NCBI GenBank assembly: GCA_025766275.1
Contig: JAFKAC010000029.1
Coordinates: 124,001 to 188,000, forward strand
Direction of reading: 5' to 3'
Source: Lactarius indigo
Taxonomy: Eukaryota; Basidiomycota; Agaricomycetes; Russulales; Russulaceae
Length of the DNA: 64,000 nucleotides
Of the stretch, positions 1 through 10,217 are shown in pieces; within the stretch, counting starts at the first letter, position 1; each line of letters starts with the position of its first letter. The notes beneath the pieces are model-generated. The model searched no databases and was not told the DNA's origin. It saw only the letters and a program-made list of their open reading frames with translations. Both the position numbers and the translations under genes were made by a program.

Positions 1-550
1 TCACTATACTCTTCGAGCCGTCTGAAGAAGCTTTCGATGCGCTCGAATATATCAATGAGCGCATCTTGGCTCGCAGCAACGTCCTTGGCCGCCTGTGTAC
101 GTTTCGGGATCAGAATAGTACGAGTAAGAGAGAGATCCAGTATGGTAGCTACCAATAGGAGGACCCCAGCACCAGCGAAAATGACTTTCGCAGGCGAGAA
201 TACCTATAAATATGATATATCAGAGAAAGTGGATCGTAAACGATGGACTAAATGGGACTCACGAGTCCAACGCCCTCGCCAAGCGCCGCGGAGAAGGCAT
301 ATAGGACATTAACAGTCGGGTTCAACCATTTTGTGAATTTGTCATCGCCGGACGTCGATTGCTCGAATTGTTGGACTTGAGTGCGGAGAACGGCCAGGAT
401 ATTGGCGGGAGAATTGCAGGTCTGTAACTGGGCCATCAACGGATGGAGAAGTAGGTCTTTCTTCGTCTTCTTCTCATACTCTTTAATGGCGGCATTGAAG
501 ATGGCCTGGAGATTGGAAGAAGACGAAGCGGCAGAAGGTGTTTGAGACAT
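1..550 (-). CDS. NLR-A, 5' part of a Goodbye-NACHT-ANK receptor (runs off left edge)
   Basis: Only the first exons of this minus-strand receptor are inside the window. Exon 1 is 263-550 (ATG at 548-550, protein start MSQTPSAASSSSNLQAIF) and encodes 96 residues of the fungal STAND N-terminal Goodbye domain, ending SAALGEGVGL. A GTGAGT donor at 257-262 and an acceptor at 204-205 join it to exon 2, which starts at 203 and reads VFSPAKVIFAGAGVLL. The next exon (AAKDVAASQDALIDIFERIE) follows after a roughly 57-nt intron and is cut by the edge. Exon 1 has the same length (288 nt) as in NLR-1. The unit is nearly identical to NLR-5 at 53980-54525, its partner in the segmental duplication. Goodbye domains are the N-terminal modules of fungal NLRs; the effector action of this one cannot be read from sequence. 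Confidence 0.85.
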
Positions 551-1464
551 TGCAACAGCAGCGAGGATAGAAGTCTGAGGCTGGTGTATGATACTGGCAC
601 CGCGGGTGAGAAGTGGCCGAGTTGGAACACCAGATCTAGAATAGTTTGCCACGAGGTTTGCCCGGTGACGCCCGCACTGCCTCGCTCGGATCGTAGACAA
701 TCCGATATGAATTTTTGGCTACGAAACCAGTAATGCGCGAACCACTTGAGTCATTTTCGCTGGCGGACTTGGACAGAGGCCCGTGCAGTGGAGTGTCAAG
801 GGTGGTCTCAGTTCTCGACGTCGACGTCCTCTGTGACCTGAGGAGAGTTGAACGATATCTGAATTCAAGTCGAAGTCGAGCTTCGGTCCTAGTTCAAGTG
901 ATTGCCCTCAAATTTTTTCTCTCTCAAATCGCACAAATTAATCGGACGCGGGAACTAGCTATGGCGATGAATAGATATATTACCCGTGAATGTGGTGAAG
1001 CCGTCGGATTGTAAGGAGTATAGTGATAGATGGTCGGCGGAGGTAGGGATGTAGTAGGTGATAGGTAGCCGGTAGCCGTCACGGTCAGAGAAAGACCATG
1101 AGTAAATTCGAAGTGCTTGGACATGTCCGTAAGGTATTAACTTTTGATGGATGAGGGTGGGAAGAGGTATCAAGGATACATAGTATGAATGATGGAGAAA
1201 TGGAGAACGAAGAAGAGATGAGAGTAAAAATGGGTAGATAGTACAAGTTGGGAATACATACAACAAGCAGAATCGAACACACAAATCCGCGGAGATCCAG
1301 TCTGGGAAGACAGACGCATACAACTGAACAACTGACAAAGGTTACTGTAAAGGGAGGTCAAGAAAATTTGGTGTGGACGGATCGGATTGGGGGGGAGGGA
1401 TTGCGAAGCGAATAAAAGAAAATCGCAAGCGACAGCACACAACTTTTTTTCGTTCCTCCCTCCC
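551..1464. other. Intergenic spacer upstream of NLR-A
   Basis: About 0.9 kb between the NLR-A start codon and the 3' end of the kinase pseudogene. It repeats almost base for base at 54526-55427. It would hold the NLR-A promoter and 5' UTR, but I see no clear TATA box. It includes a purine-rich stretch around 1140-1420. No convincing coding sequence is visible in either strand. Confidence 0.6.
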
Positions 1465-3574
1465 TCACTGGATGGAGCAGTTCCCGCCGTTCGAAGCCTT
1501 GGACGAGTCACCACGCGCGCGTCTCGTCATCGTCATCATCCTCTTCTTATCCCGCGAAGCGACCGTCGGCGCAGCAGTATACGGCACCGTCACACACGAG
1601 GCACCAGCAACGTCAACCGCAGCATCGACGAACGACGAAGCCATCGTCGCGGCAGAAGGATCGACTCGCGCGGCCCGGCTAGCCGAGGACGCGCTGCTGC
1701 TGTTCCCCGTAGCTGCCACGACCGCCTGTAAGCTTCGCAAGCTGTTCGATTGAGGTGATTGCGATGCCGGCGACTGTTGCGAGGTTGCGCACGACGAGAT
1801 CGACTGAGGGCGTTCTCTCAGGTGCGTATTATTCACCTGTTGCGGTTCTCGTTGGCGCGTGAGGATGATGGACAGTTTCCGGCGGATGACGTTCCCCTCC
1901 GGTATCACGCTGGTCACTTTGGCTTGCGAGGGCGTAGCGCCGGCGAGTGAGACGGATGAGTTGGAGTGTGTCGGGTCGGGCGTGAGAGAGGCGCGCGAGC
2001 GCTTGTTGAATGGCGAGAGGACCTTATACGCTATGGGCGGATGTCGGGACGACGTCGGAGAAAGCTGGGGTGAGTTCGTACGCTCCCGTTCCCGCTGGTC
2101 ACGATCATGGTCGAGGCTGCCTCGAGATGAGCTCGCGCCCGCAGGGTGGTAATTCGGCAGGCGTGGGAAGAACTCGGCGGGACCGCTGCTGCGCTCCGCG
2201 AAATGGGCATGCATGAGCAGTTTCGAGCGAAGGTCGCAAGTTAGCGCTGCGCGGCCTGCGCACTTGGAGTGTGCGATGATGCTGCAGTGCGAACATAGAG
2301 CGCCCTTCTTCGCCAGCTCCATGCACACGCGGCAGTTGACGGCTACAGATCGATTAGCCCTCAGGTCGGGTTCACGCCCACTGAAAATGATAATGCGAGA
2401 GGCACGTTTACTAAAGGTCGTCTTCACAAAAGTATCTCAAAGAGGTTTGCGTCGCTTTGCGGAACTTCAGGGAGGACTGGTGAGGCACTGCCCGTAAAAG
2501 AACGATGATCTGGCGAGCTGGACAGCATTCCCATGTCACCGTCAAACTGCTGGCCTGCATACATGGGAATCGGGGAGTCGAGCTCGAGATTTGCCATCAA
2601 GTGTCGTGCTGCGCCGTTCTTTTGCAGGTCGGCGCTCACTCGCCGAAGGAAAGGTATGCTATCCTGTGGTCGCAAGTCCTTTGAAAAATCCGCAAATTTA
2701 GTCTTTCCTTTCCTACAGATATTGTCACCAGACTCACCTTGTTCAAGCCCCAATGGTTCTTCAGCCATTCATGCTCAAATAGTGGCTCCGCGCTCGGTCG
2801 CATCGACGGGTCCTTGTGGGAACACTCCTTAAGGAACGCTACAAGTGGACCGGAAAAGCGTTCAGGAATCGGCGGAGACATCACTGTATGCGTTTCATTT
2901 GGGTTAATAACTGCGGGAAAGCTGAGCAACACCAAACCACTCACCTGTCATCGCATTCCCGATATCCCCATACGGTGGGCGTCCCGTCAGTAGTTCGATA
3001 ACCGTGCACCCAAGCGACCAGATGTCAGACTTGGGTGACGCGCCCTTGAGCTCGATGATTTCCGGGGCCATCCAGTTCGGCGTGCCCGCTGCCCGCTACG
3101 TCCTTGATCTCGCGCTCCGTTGCGCGCAGGTTGAGCGAGACCCCAAAGTCGGATAGCTTCACGTTCCCAATCATGATCTTCGTCGTGAGGATGTTTGCCA
3201 CCTTGAGGTCGCAATGCACGACGTCGCTGCGACGAAGATAGTCCAACCCCTGGAGTATCTTGAACACGTAGCTTGCCACCAATTTCTCGTTCAACTTGCC
3301 GAATGCATTGAGAGTCTGCCCAAGGGAATCGCTCTCGGCATACCTGAAAGAGCACACGTGATGCGCAGTCATAAGTCAGTATGTGCAAAAACAGAATGCG
3401 CGGCAACAGGCAGGTAAATGGGCAGGCAGTGGCACAGCACGGTATATAAAGGAGGAAGGGGACGACGTACTCGAGCACGATGCTGAGAGTATTCTCGTCC
3501 CGGGCCATCCCTTCGTACTTGACGATGCTGCGGTGCGGCAATCGCTTGACCATGCCGACCTCCCGCATAAGCTG
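1465..3574 (-). pseudogene. K1, truncated septation-type MAPKKK (Cdc7/SepH-like) pseudogene fused to NLR sequence
   Basis: Minus-strand remnant of a Cdc7/SepH-type kinase, the family that acts in the septation initiation network. Visible pieces, in order: alpha-C region ([21 protein letters not shown]), hinge IVLEYAESDSLGQ across a GTACGT intron, catalytic loop VVHCDLKVANIL, LSDFGVSLNLRA, PPIPERFSGP, HKDPSMRPSAE, the link LNK/DLRPQDSIPFLRRVSADL, a serine-rich tail, and a C1-like zinc cluster CRVCMELAKKGALCSHC. The glycine-rich loop and the ATP-binding lysine are absent because the 5' end joins NLR sequence at about 3574. A 7-bp tandem duplication of GCCCGCT (3084-3097) shifts frame between DFG and APE. 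A 10-bp deletion near 2431, compared with K2, shifts frame again and gives a stop at about 2424. It is therefore read as a pseudogene; stop at 1465. Confidence 0.8.
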
Positions 3575-4395
3575 GTCCAGCCTCGCGCAAAATTATTATT
3601 TCTTGGATGATTGCGGAGCTAGTTGGTGGCGTAAGTTCCTCAAGGTGAACTCGACAAATGATGACGAACCAAAGAATGCTCTTCCCTGAACCCGCTAGAA
3701 TGGTTAGAGGCGATCACTATCTGGGAGGATATGAATGGGGAGAAAGGCGCACGTTTCCCGTGGATCTACAGCAAGGATGGCCTTGGACTTCCATTCCAGG
3801 AACAAACTCCCCTGGAAGAACCATGTTGCGTCCCATAGTGTTGAGCAGTGGACGCGATGTTTTGATTAGTGAATGGGCCGGGCGGTGACAGCCACGCCCG
3901 CATAAGCGACTCCCTGTGGTGACATTTAAGTCTTAGCAAGTAAGAGAAGCAGTGCTAAAGAATCACGAACGCATTTCGGTGTCGATATTGTTTGCCGTCT
4001 GTTGCAATAGAGCTTGCGTTTCCAATGTCGTCGCTTTGACTACCTTGTCATCTAGCCGTATATGGCCTTACGATCATTTTGTGAGTACTAGCCAACGTGA
4101 CAAACGCACCCTCAACAGCCAGGTTGACCTTGTCGCCGACGTCTCTGACCTTGTCATTGACACCTTGTACTTGCTCACCGACAGTTTCTACTCCGTCCTT
4201 CACACGGTGTGCAACTTTTAACACCTGCAAAATCGCCATTTGGAACTTCTTGTTGTGTCAACCTATCCAGTCTAATAAGCGCGTCCTCGATATCCCTCCT
4301 TCTAATCAATTTCTTCGGGTATTTCTCTGAGTCTCCATTAGCAACAAGAAATGCGTCGTGATCGTGATCGTGGATCGACTCACTTGCTCGCCCCT
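3575..4395 (-). pseudogene. NLR-B-alpha, internal NLR fragment of the kinase chimera
   Basis: Minus-strand fragment of a receptor with no Goodbye exons and no NACHT core. It begins abruptly at about 4395 within the exon ending KQGRASE. It keeps KKLIRRRDIEDALIRLDRL, a heptad linker, the short TTLETQxLLQQT-type exon, the WLSPPDPSTN exon and the 25-nt P-loop exon at 3670-3694. It stops after SAIIQEIIILREAG, where other family members continue LASMAYFYF. At about 3574 kinase sequence follows directly. The NLR frame and the kinase frame differ by one base across this joint, so a simple fusion protein is not encoded. The same joint occurs at 57535, so the fusion predates the segmental duplication. 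Confidence 0.75.
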
Positions 4396-4752
4396 GCACT
4401 CCTCCCCAGCCCTCCATACACCAACCCCACTCCTACGTTTCCTCCTCTGGTTCCCTGTCTCTGAATTCCGTGAGGGCTCGCACGTGGTGGGAGGACTCAC
4501 CTTGATGTAGACCAGGAGCGCGTCTTGGTTCGAATTCTCCGATCTGAGGCCGTGGAAATGTTCCGTGACGGTGCTGTCGGTGGATTGAGACCCTCCAGAC
4601 GCGTAAAGAGAAAGAAGATCTCATCATCAGGGTTGGAAACTAGACCTGTAACCAGCCATTTGAATGAGGATTGATGAAGGATCGCCAGCGACTGGAGGAT
4701 CCTCGATTCTGACAAATCATACCGGGTAGGTGAAGATATTATAGGTGGCAAA
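4396..4752 (-). repeat. UGX head segment, first part of the chimera
   Basis: A segment with the open stretch ESRILQSLAILHQSSF, then LVSNPDDEIFFLFTRL, ending before a GTGAGT-type donor at about 4497. Homologous segments occur at 28874-29110 and 58460-58682, and more diverged ones near 11580-11840 and 36070-36255. The joint to NLR sequence is at about 4395, where an AG precedes GGGCGAGCAAG. I do not recognise the protein. It is treated as part of a degenerate companion gene family. Confidence 0.5.
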
Positions 4753-6345
4753 TAAACAGTCGTTTGAAGGAAAAATCATGAACAAAAATTCGAATGCTTT
4801 GGACAGGTGAAACTTGAATGGGTGACGATGGGAGCCCGAGACAGTCTGTAGAGAGTCACATGGTCGTCACGGTGTCGTCCCAATTTTCCTCACTAGCGCT
4901 CACTGGTGGCGCCCGTACTGTACCCAAGAGTCAAACCGAGAATCTAGTAAGCTGAGCCTGTATCCAATAGACTACAGAAACCTGATACGAGATCCCCAGA
5001 GAGTCGTGGTAAGAGACGAATTCTCCGTATCTCAGCACTCAGTACCCAACACAAAAACTTGGTCGATGTACCAGTAATAGTCTGTGGGATTGTGTATGCT
5101 ATGGTATGCGATTCACCCCCACTACGTCAGGTAGCAGACGAATTGATGAAAGAACAATGAACGTATTCCAAGTATGTATTGTGAGCGTCCCGAGCCTGCT
5201 CGCCCCAAGTCAATAGCTCGCCCTCTTCAGAGTCTTCCCAATACAACATTTCGTTACTTTACCTCCATCGAACTCTCTTTTTGGGTACAGCATTCTCGGG
5301 AGTCTACAGTAGTCGTAGGATAGGTGGGCGTAAATGTATCGTGTCCAATCGACAGAACCACGCACGAGGACACTTCTATCGCAGGCGCTACCGCCTCCTC
5401 ATGCGTCTTCTCGCAGGAATAACGACCTCACGTCTCGTGCCAGTCGATCCACATTACTCAGCGTGCACCCAGCAAGTCCTGACGTACACTCCAAACCCAT
5501 CACCCCAGCGCGATCCACCCATGTATGAATTCCCTCAGAGCGTAACATCTGCCGTCTGCGGTGTCGCGAGAGTAGTCAGCGTCGTCAGCAATGGGCGTAC
5601 TAGTGCCAGGTGGTAGATGCAGTCCACGACGAGCAGCACGTTCAGTTCAGTGCATCAGCGCCGAGAACGTCGGCCTAGCACAGCGCAGGGAGAGTGAAGT
5701 CGAGAGTTATTACAGAAACGGAGGTGGAAGCCGGGATTGAGAGGATGTTCTCCGCCGCAGGACGAGCGAGGGATGTCTGTTGTGCGCACTACAGGGCTCG
5801 CCGTTTGTTCAGTGTTTGCTACATCCGAGTCGGTCCGGTTTCCGATGTTTACTTGACGGAGTGACTTGCAGACTCGGAGTAAGGATACGAATGTATGTGG
5901 GTTCAGGTGAGTGTGACCATCGTACCTCAGTCATCGCCCCAGTCGAATCCACGATCCCACGTCAGTGAGCAGCACATCGCTCTGGGCACAATCAACGGAC
6001 AGCGAAATACCGACGGATGAACAGCGCCTCCACACCGAATCACACACTACCGTGAAACTAGGCTCCGACTGCCATTGTCAGGACACCTGGCACTATGAGA
6101 AGGTCTATAACTATAAGGCATCACTGGCACCTTTTTGTCACATTGACGGGATAGATACGGTGCCAGTGACGGATGTCCATTTGGTCTTGCCGCCTGTATT
6201 CTGCTATATAAGCCGCAAACTTTTGACATCTCACAGTGATTATATAGCAACGACACTCTAACCCAGCGCCAATATAAATGTATCATTCGTTTCCCGTAGT
6301 TAGTGCATAGTACCACGGTGACTTAACATACATTTGTAGAGTAAT
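4753..6345. repeat. Three-copy 3' spacer of the NLR array (copy 1)
   Basis: This spacer recurs at about 29111-30675 and 58683-60246, each time just downstream of a minus-strand receptor stop codon. It contains a degenerate UGX tail (about 5281-5970). In the copy at 29.7-30.1 kb the minus strand reads LLVVNCIYHPALVHPLL and, in other frames, REFLQGWIA-like text. No open gene survives. An inverted repeat at 6121-6131 and 6159-6169 lies about 180 bp beyond the NLR-1 stop. Confidence 0.6.
6121..6169 (-). terminator. Conserved 11-bp hairpin in the 3' flank of NLR-1
   Basis: TCACTGGCACC at 6121-6131 is matched by its reverse complement at 6159-6169, with a 27-nt loop. The same structure occurs at 30435-30482 downstream of NLR-3, and with one mismatch at 60023-60070 downstream of NLR-6. 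It may be a 3' UTR stem-loop or the ends of a tiny inverted-repeat element. The terminator label is a placeholder, not a demonstrated role. Confidence 0.35.
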
Positions 6346-9300
6346 CTATAGTACTCCTACCGACCGATCGTGCTCCATTAACATCTGTAGGATCGCGTTC
6401 TTTCCATCCCCAGACGCTACCTGGGATGGCGTCCTCCCTTCCTTGTTCTTGGCATCGGCACTCGCACCACGGTCGAGAAGTAAACGCACGGTCTCTGGTT
6501 TGCCTTCGGACGACGCTAGGTGCAACGGAGTCCATCCGTCCGCGTCATCTGCATTTATGTCCGCGCCGTGGTCGAGCAGCAAGCGCACAGTCTCTGTTTC
6601 ACCCTCGGATGACGCGTCGTGCAATGGGGTCGTTCCGTCCTTCTTCTTGGCACCCGCACTCGCGCCACGAACGAGTAGCAAGCGTACAGTCTCTGTTCGG
6701 CCGTTGTATGACGCCAAGTGCAACGGAGAGCACCCGTCCTTGTCCTCGGCATGCACATTTGCCCCGCGATCGAGCAGCAAGCGCACGATCTCTGTTTTAC
6801 TGTTGGATGACGCCTCGTGCAATGGGGTGCTTCCGTCCTTGTTCTTGGCCTCCGCGCTTGCGCCATGGTCAAGTAGTAGACATGCAACCTCGAGCTTCCC
6901 ATTAGATGATGCCAGATGTAATGGCGTCGAGTAGTCCTTATTGTGTGTGCTGATTTCCGCCCCATGTTGACGCAATAGCCTCACGATCTCCACGTGACCA
7001 TATCGCGATGCCATGTGCAATGCAGTATCGCCTTCGTTAGTCGCGGCGTCGATGCGTGCGTGGTGCGCCAGTAACATCCGAACAACCTCAAGGTGCCCAT
7101 TCTCTGCAGCTGTAATAATGGGAGTCCAGTGATCGTCTAGTTGCGTATTCGGATCTGCGTCGCGGTCGAGTAACCACTGCGTGACATCAATAAATCCATT
7201 CTTTGATGCGGCAAATAGTGGAGTCCGATGATCGAGGTCGTCAGTAACATCCACAGCCGCGCCATACTGGTGTAATAGCTCTGCCACCTTGAAGTGTCTC
7301 TTGTGCAATGCCGTAGCCAGTGGGCTGTGATTATAACCACCCCTCGCATTTACTTGCTCAGGATACTCGACGATGATGTGCGCTGCCAGGTCACGAAATC
7401 CGCACAATGATGCATAATACAGTGGGGATCCACGATCTTTGCGGGGATCTCCGAACTGACCCCAGCGATCGTCGATGTCGTGCAACTCGAGCCACGCGGA
7501 AAAATGAGGTTTGGTCGAGTCAAAGAGATGCCGCATCCCATCTTCTATGTGTGACGACACCTTTCCGAACTGCGCATGTTCCACCCAATGCCGGCCGGCA
7601 TATCCGGCCAACGGAAATCTATCTTCAACCTGGTCACTGCCGTCCAACTGAAGAAGAGTTCCCAAGCAAGCCTGGGCGAGAGTGGTGTGTGCAGATTCGG
7701 GAATGATATGGAAGTACGAAGCATCTCCTTTAGAGGTCGCAAGGCGATCGGAAGTCAAGAATTCCTTCACCGAAAAATGCGAAAACTGGATGACCTGCGA
7801 ATCGCCATCGCCAACTTGGGTGATCAAGCTTGAGCACGTAGATAGCACAGCTCGTTGTCGATCCTCCCACCGCCAGTCCTCTTTCAGCTTCGGTGTCGCT
7901 CCTTCCGCCTCATCAAAGTCAAGCGCAAGTATTTCTGCGAGCTCATCGACGCGCAACGGCCGAGCGGCCACGGTGAGACATTGTAAGAGACGACGAGCGT
8001 GATCTCGGTTGGCCATCCCGATCTCCTTCAACACTCGCTCATAAGTCTCGTCTAACGATTTCGGCAATTCGTCGAGCGTCCGCCGGATGCTTTGTGGGAA
8101 GCAATGCTGTAACACTTCCAGCTGACAGAAAACCCAACGGAACCTGCCAAATAGTCAACAACCGTCATTGGCACATTCGTATACACGCTTACATTCCATC
8201 AGCTCTTTCTGTGAGCGTCTCAATCACCAGTTCTTTGTCCTTGTCCCTCCATCTCTTCATCGCCGTATCCGAGTCCGCGTAAACGACAGATCTGATATAT
8301 TCTTCGATATCCTTTTTTTGTCCACTTTGTTCGTGAATCGAGACGGGGTGAAACGCTAGGGGTTGAAGGACGGCTCGGATGTCGTTCTCCGGACGGCTCG
8401 TGACACATATATGCAGATTTGGAAGTTGGAGGCCGACAAGGTCCTTCAAGAGATCGAGGACCTGTTTGCGGGCGGGTGGAATTCCAGATGTATTGGGGCA
8501 TTCGTCTAGGGCGTCCAAGATGATGTAGATTGGGCCTTGGCCAGGTAGCGCGAGCATCTCTTCAAGACACATGATCAGCGTGCTGGTGCTCGGCTTACGT
8601 GCGCCATCGTCGTGCGTCTTGTAAACGCGGGAAAGTATGTCACAACAATGGTCGGAACGAGTAGAGAGTTGAATTAGAAGAGAAGGAAGGAGGTTTCGGA
8701 GGTTTTGTTTATCTGTATCCTTGAAATCGAAATAGAAATACGCCATGATGGCTAGTCCAGCCTCCCATAACACCGTGATGTCCTGAATGATTGCGGAGCT
8801 AGTTGGCGTCATAAGCTCCTGAGGAGTGAAGACAGAGAATGATAACAGACCAAAGGATGCTCTTCCCTGAACCCGCTACAGTGATTCGAGGCGATCAAGA
8901 TCTCGGAGGATGCTAAGGGACAGAAGGGCGTACGTTTCCCGTGGATCCACAGTAAGGATGTCGTGGCCTTGGACTTCCATTCCAGGAACAAATTCCCCTG
9001 GAAAAACCATGTCGCCGTCCCTTCGTGTTGGGCGACGCACGCGATATTTTGATTAGTGGATGGGTCTGGTGGAGACAGCCACTTTCGGTGCTTCGACCGT
9101 ATCCGGCTCCCTGCGGTGGCATTTCAGTCTCGGCGGGCAACAGAAACGGGACTAAAAACCACGAACGTCTTTCCTCGTCGATATTGTTTGCCGTCTGTTG
9201 CAATAGAGTTTGCGTTTCCAATGTCGTCACTTTGACTACCTTTCCATCTAGTCGTATATGGGTTTATTATCGTTTCGCGAGTAGCTAACATGACAAACGC

Positions 9301-10217
9301 ACCCTCAACAGCCAGGTTGACCTGGTCGCCGACGCCTTTGACCTTGTCATCGACACCTTGTACTTGCTCACCGACGATTTCTACTCCGTCCTTCACACGG
9401 TGTGCAACTTTCAGCACTTGCACAATCGCCATTTGGACCTCTTGCTGCGTCAGCCTATCCAGTCTGATAAGCGCGTCCTCGATATCCCTCCTTCCAATCA
9501 ATTTCTTCAGGTATTTCTCTGAGTCTCCATCAGCGAAAGGCAACGTATTTTGATCGTGAATTGACTCACTTGCTCGCCCCTGTTTCATCTCTTTCGTCAC
9601 GATCCCAAATATTCCAAGAACTTCAACCATTATCTTCACAATGATATCCTTCATCGCCTCTGTCGTCGGCACTTCGCTATACTCCTCGAGCCGTCTGAAG
9701 AAGCTCTCAATGCGCTCGAAGATATCAATAAGCGTATCTTGGCTCGCAACAACGTCCTTTGCCGCCTGTGTACGTCCGGAATCAGAACAGTCCGAGCAAG
9801 GGACTTCTGGGATAATAGCTACCAAGAGAAGGACGCCAGCACCAGCGAAAATGACTTTCGCAGGCGAGAACACCTAGAAATATGATATCAAATGGTAGAT
9901 CATGGAGGGATCGATCAAATGCGGCTCACCAGTCCGACTCCCTCGCCAAGCGCCGCGGAGAACGCATAAAGAACATTGACCGTCGGATTCAACCATTTTG
10001 TCAATTTATCGTCACCGGACGTAGATTGCTCGAATTGTTGGACTTGAGTGCGAAGGATGGTCAGGACGTCGGTGGGAGAGTTGCAGGTCTGCAACTGGGC
10101 CAACAACGGGTGCGCGAGAAGGTCTTTCTTGGTCTTCTTCTCGTACTCCTTGATAGAAGCATAAAAGATGGCCTGGAGATTAGAAGAAGAGGAAGCTGTC
10201 GTCGGTGTCTGAGACAT
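6346..10217 (-). CDS. NLR-1, intact Goodbye-NACHT-ankyrin receptor
   Basis: Nine exons can be placed: 9930-10217, 9823-9873, 9570-9765, 9303-9518, 9167-9247, 8934-9110, 8851-8875, 8193-8798 and 6346-8143. They sum to 3438 nt, a 1145-residue protein in one frame, with GT-AG at every joint. Residues about 1-180 are Goodbye helices (SIKEYEKKTKKDL, IDIFERIESFFRRLEEYSE). About 180-250 hold KKYLKKLIGRRDIEDAL and the heptads VGEQVQGVDDKVKGVGDQV. The P-loop GKPGSGKSILCS is at about 335-345 and Walker B IYIILDALDEC at about 435. The NACHT continues through VTSRPENDIR. LRVDELAEILALDF marks the winged-helix region, and eleven ankyrin repeats run from about 780 to the end. STAND ATPases of this type act as cytoplasmic recognition switches. 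The ligand is unknown; role in heterokaryon or microbe recognition is inference from family. Confidence 0.9.
8851..8875 (-). other. 25-nt micro-exon carrying the NLR-1 Walker A motif
   Basis: The exon (minus strand) starts after an AG at 8876-8877 and ends before a GT donor at 8849-8850. With split codons at both ends it encodes PGSGKSILC, giving WIHGK-PGSGKSILC-SAIIQDI. The flanking introns are about 58 and 52 nt. The same micro-exon is present at 15711-15735, 33177-33201, 38711-38735, 53115-53139 and 62761-62785, and in both chimeras (3670-3694 and 57631-57655). Confidence 0.85.

Noticed and set aside
248..700. In-frame extension upstream of the Goodbye ATG as part of the protein
   Set aside because: The upstream text is not conserved in frame between units, whereas MSQTP is conserved in all, so the start at 550 was kept.
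1465..3574. K1 as a functional kinase gene
   Set aside because: It lacks the glycine loop and ATP-binding lysine and has two frame-breaking indels that no plausible short intron removes.
6426..6934. Long plus-strand open frames opposite the ankyrin exons (also at 30597-31271, 50810-51211 and 60344-60898)
   Set aside because: They are antisense shadows of the repeats. The minus-strand reading gives clear ankyrin, NACHT and Goodbye motifs, and the plus-strand proteins are compositionally repetitive Arg/Ser-rich text that merely mirrors them.
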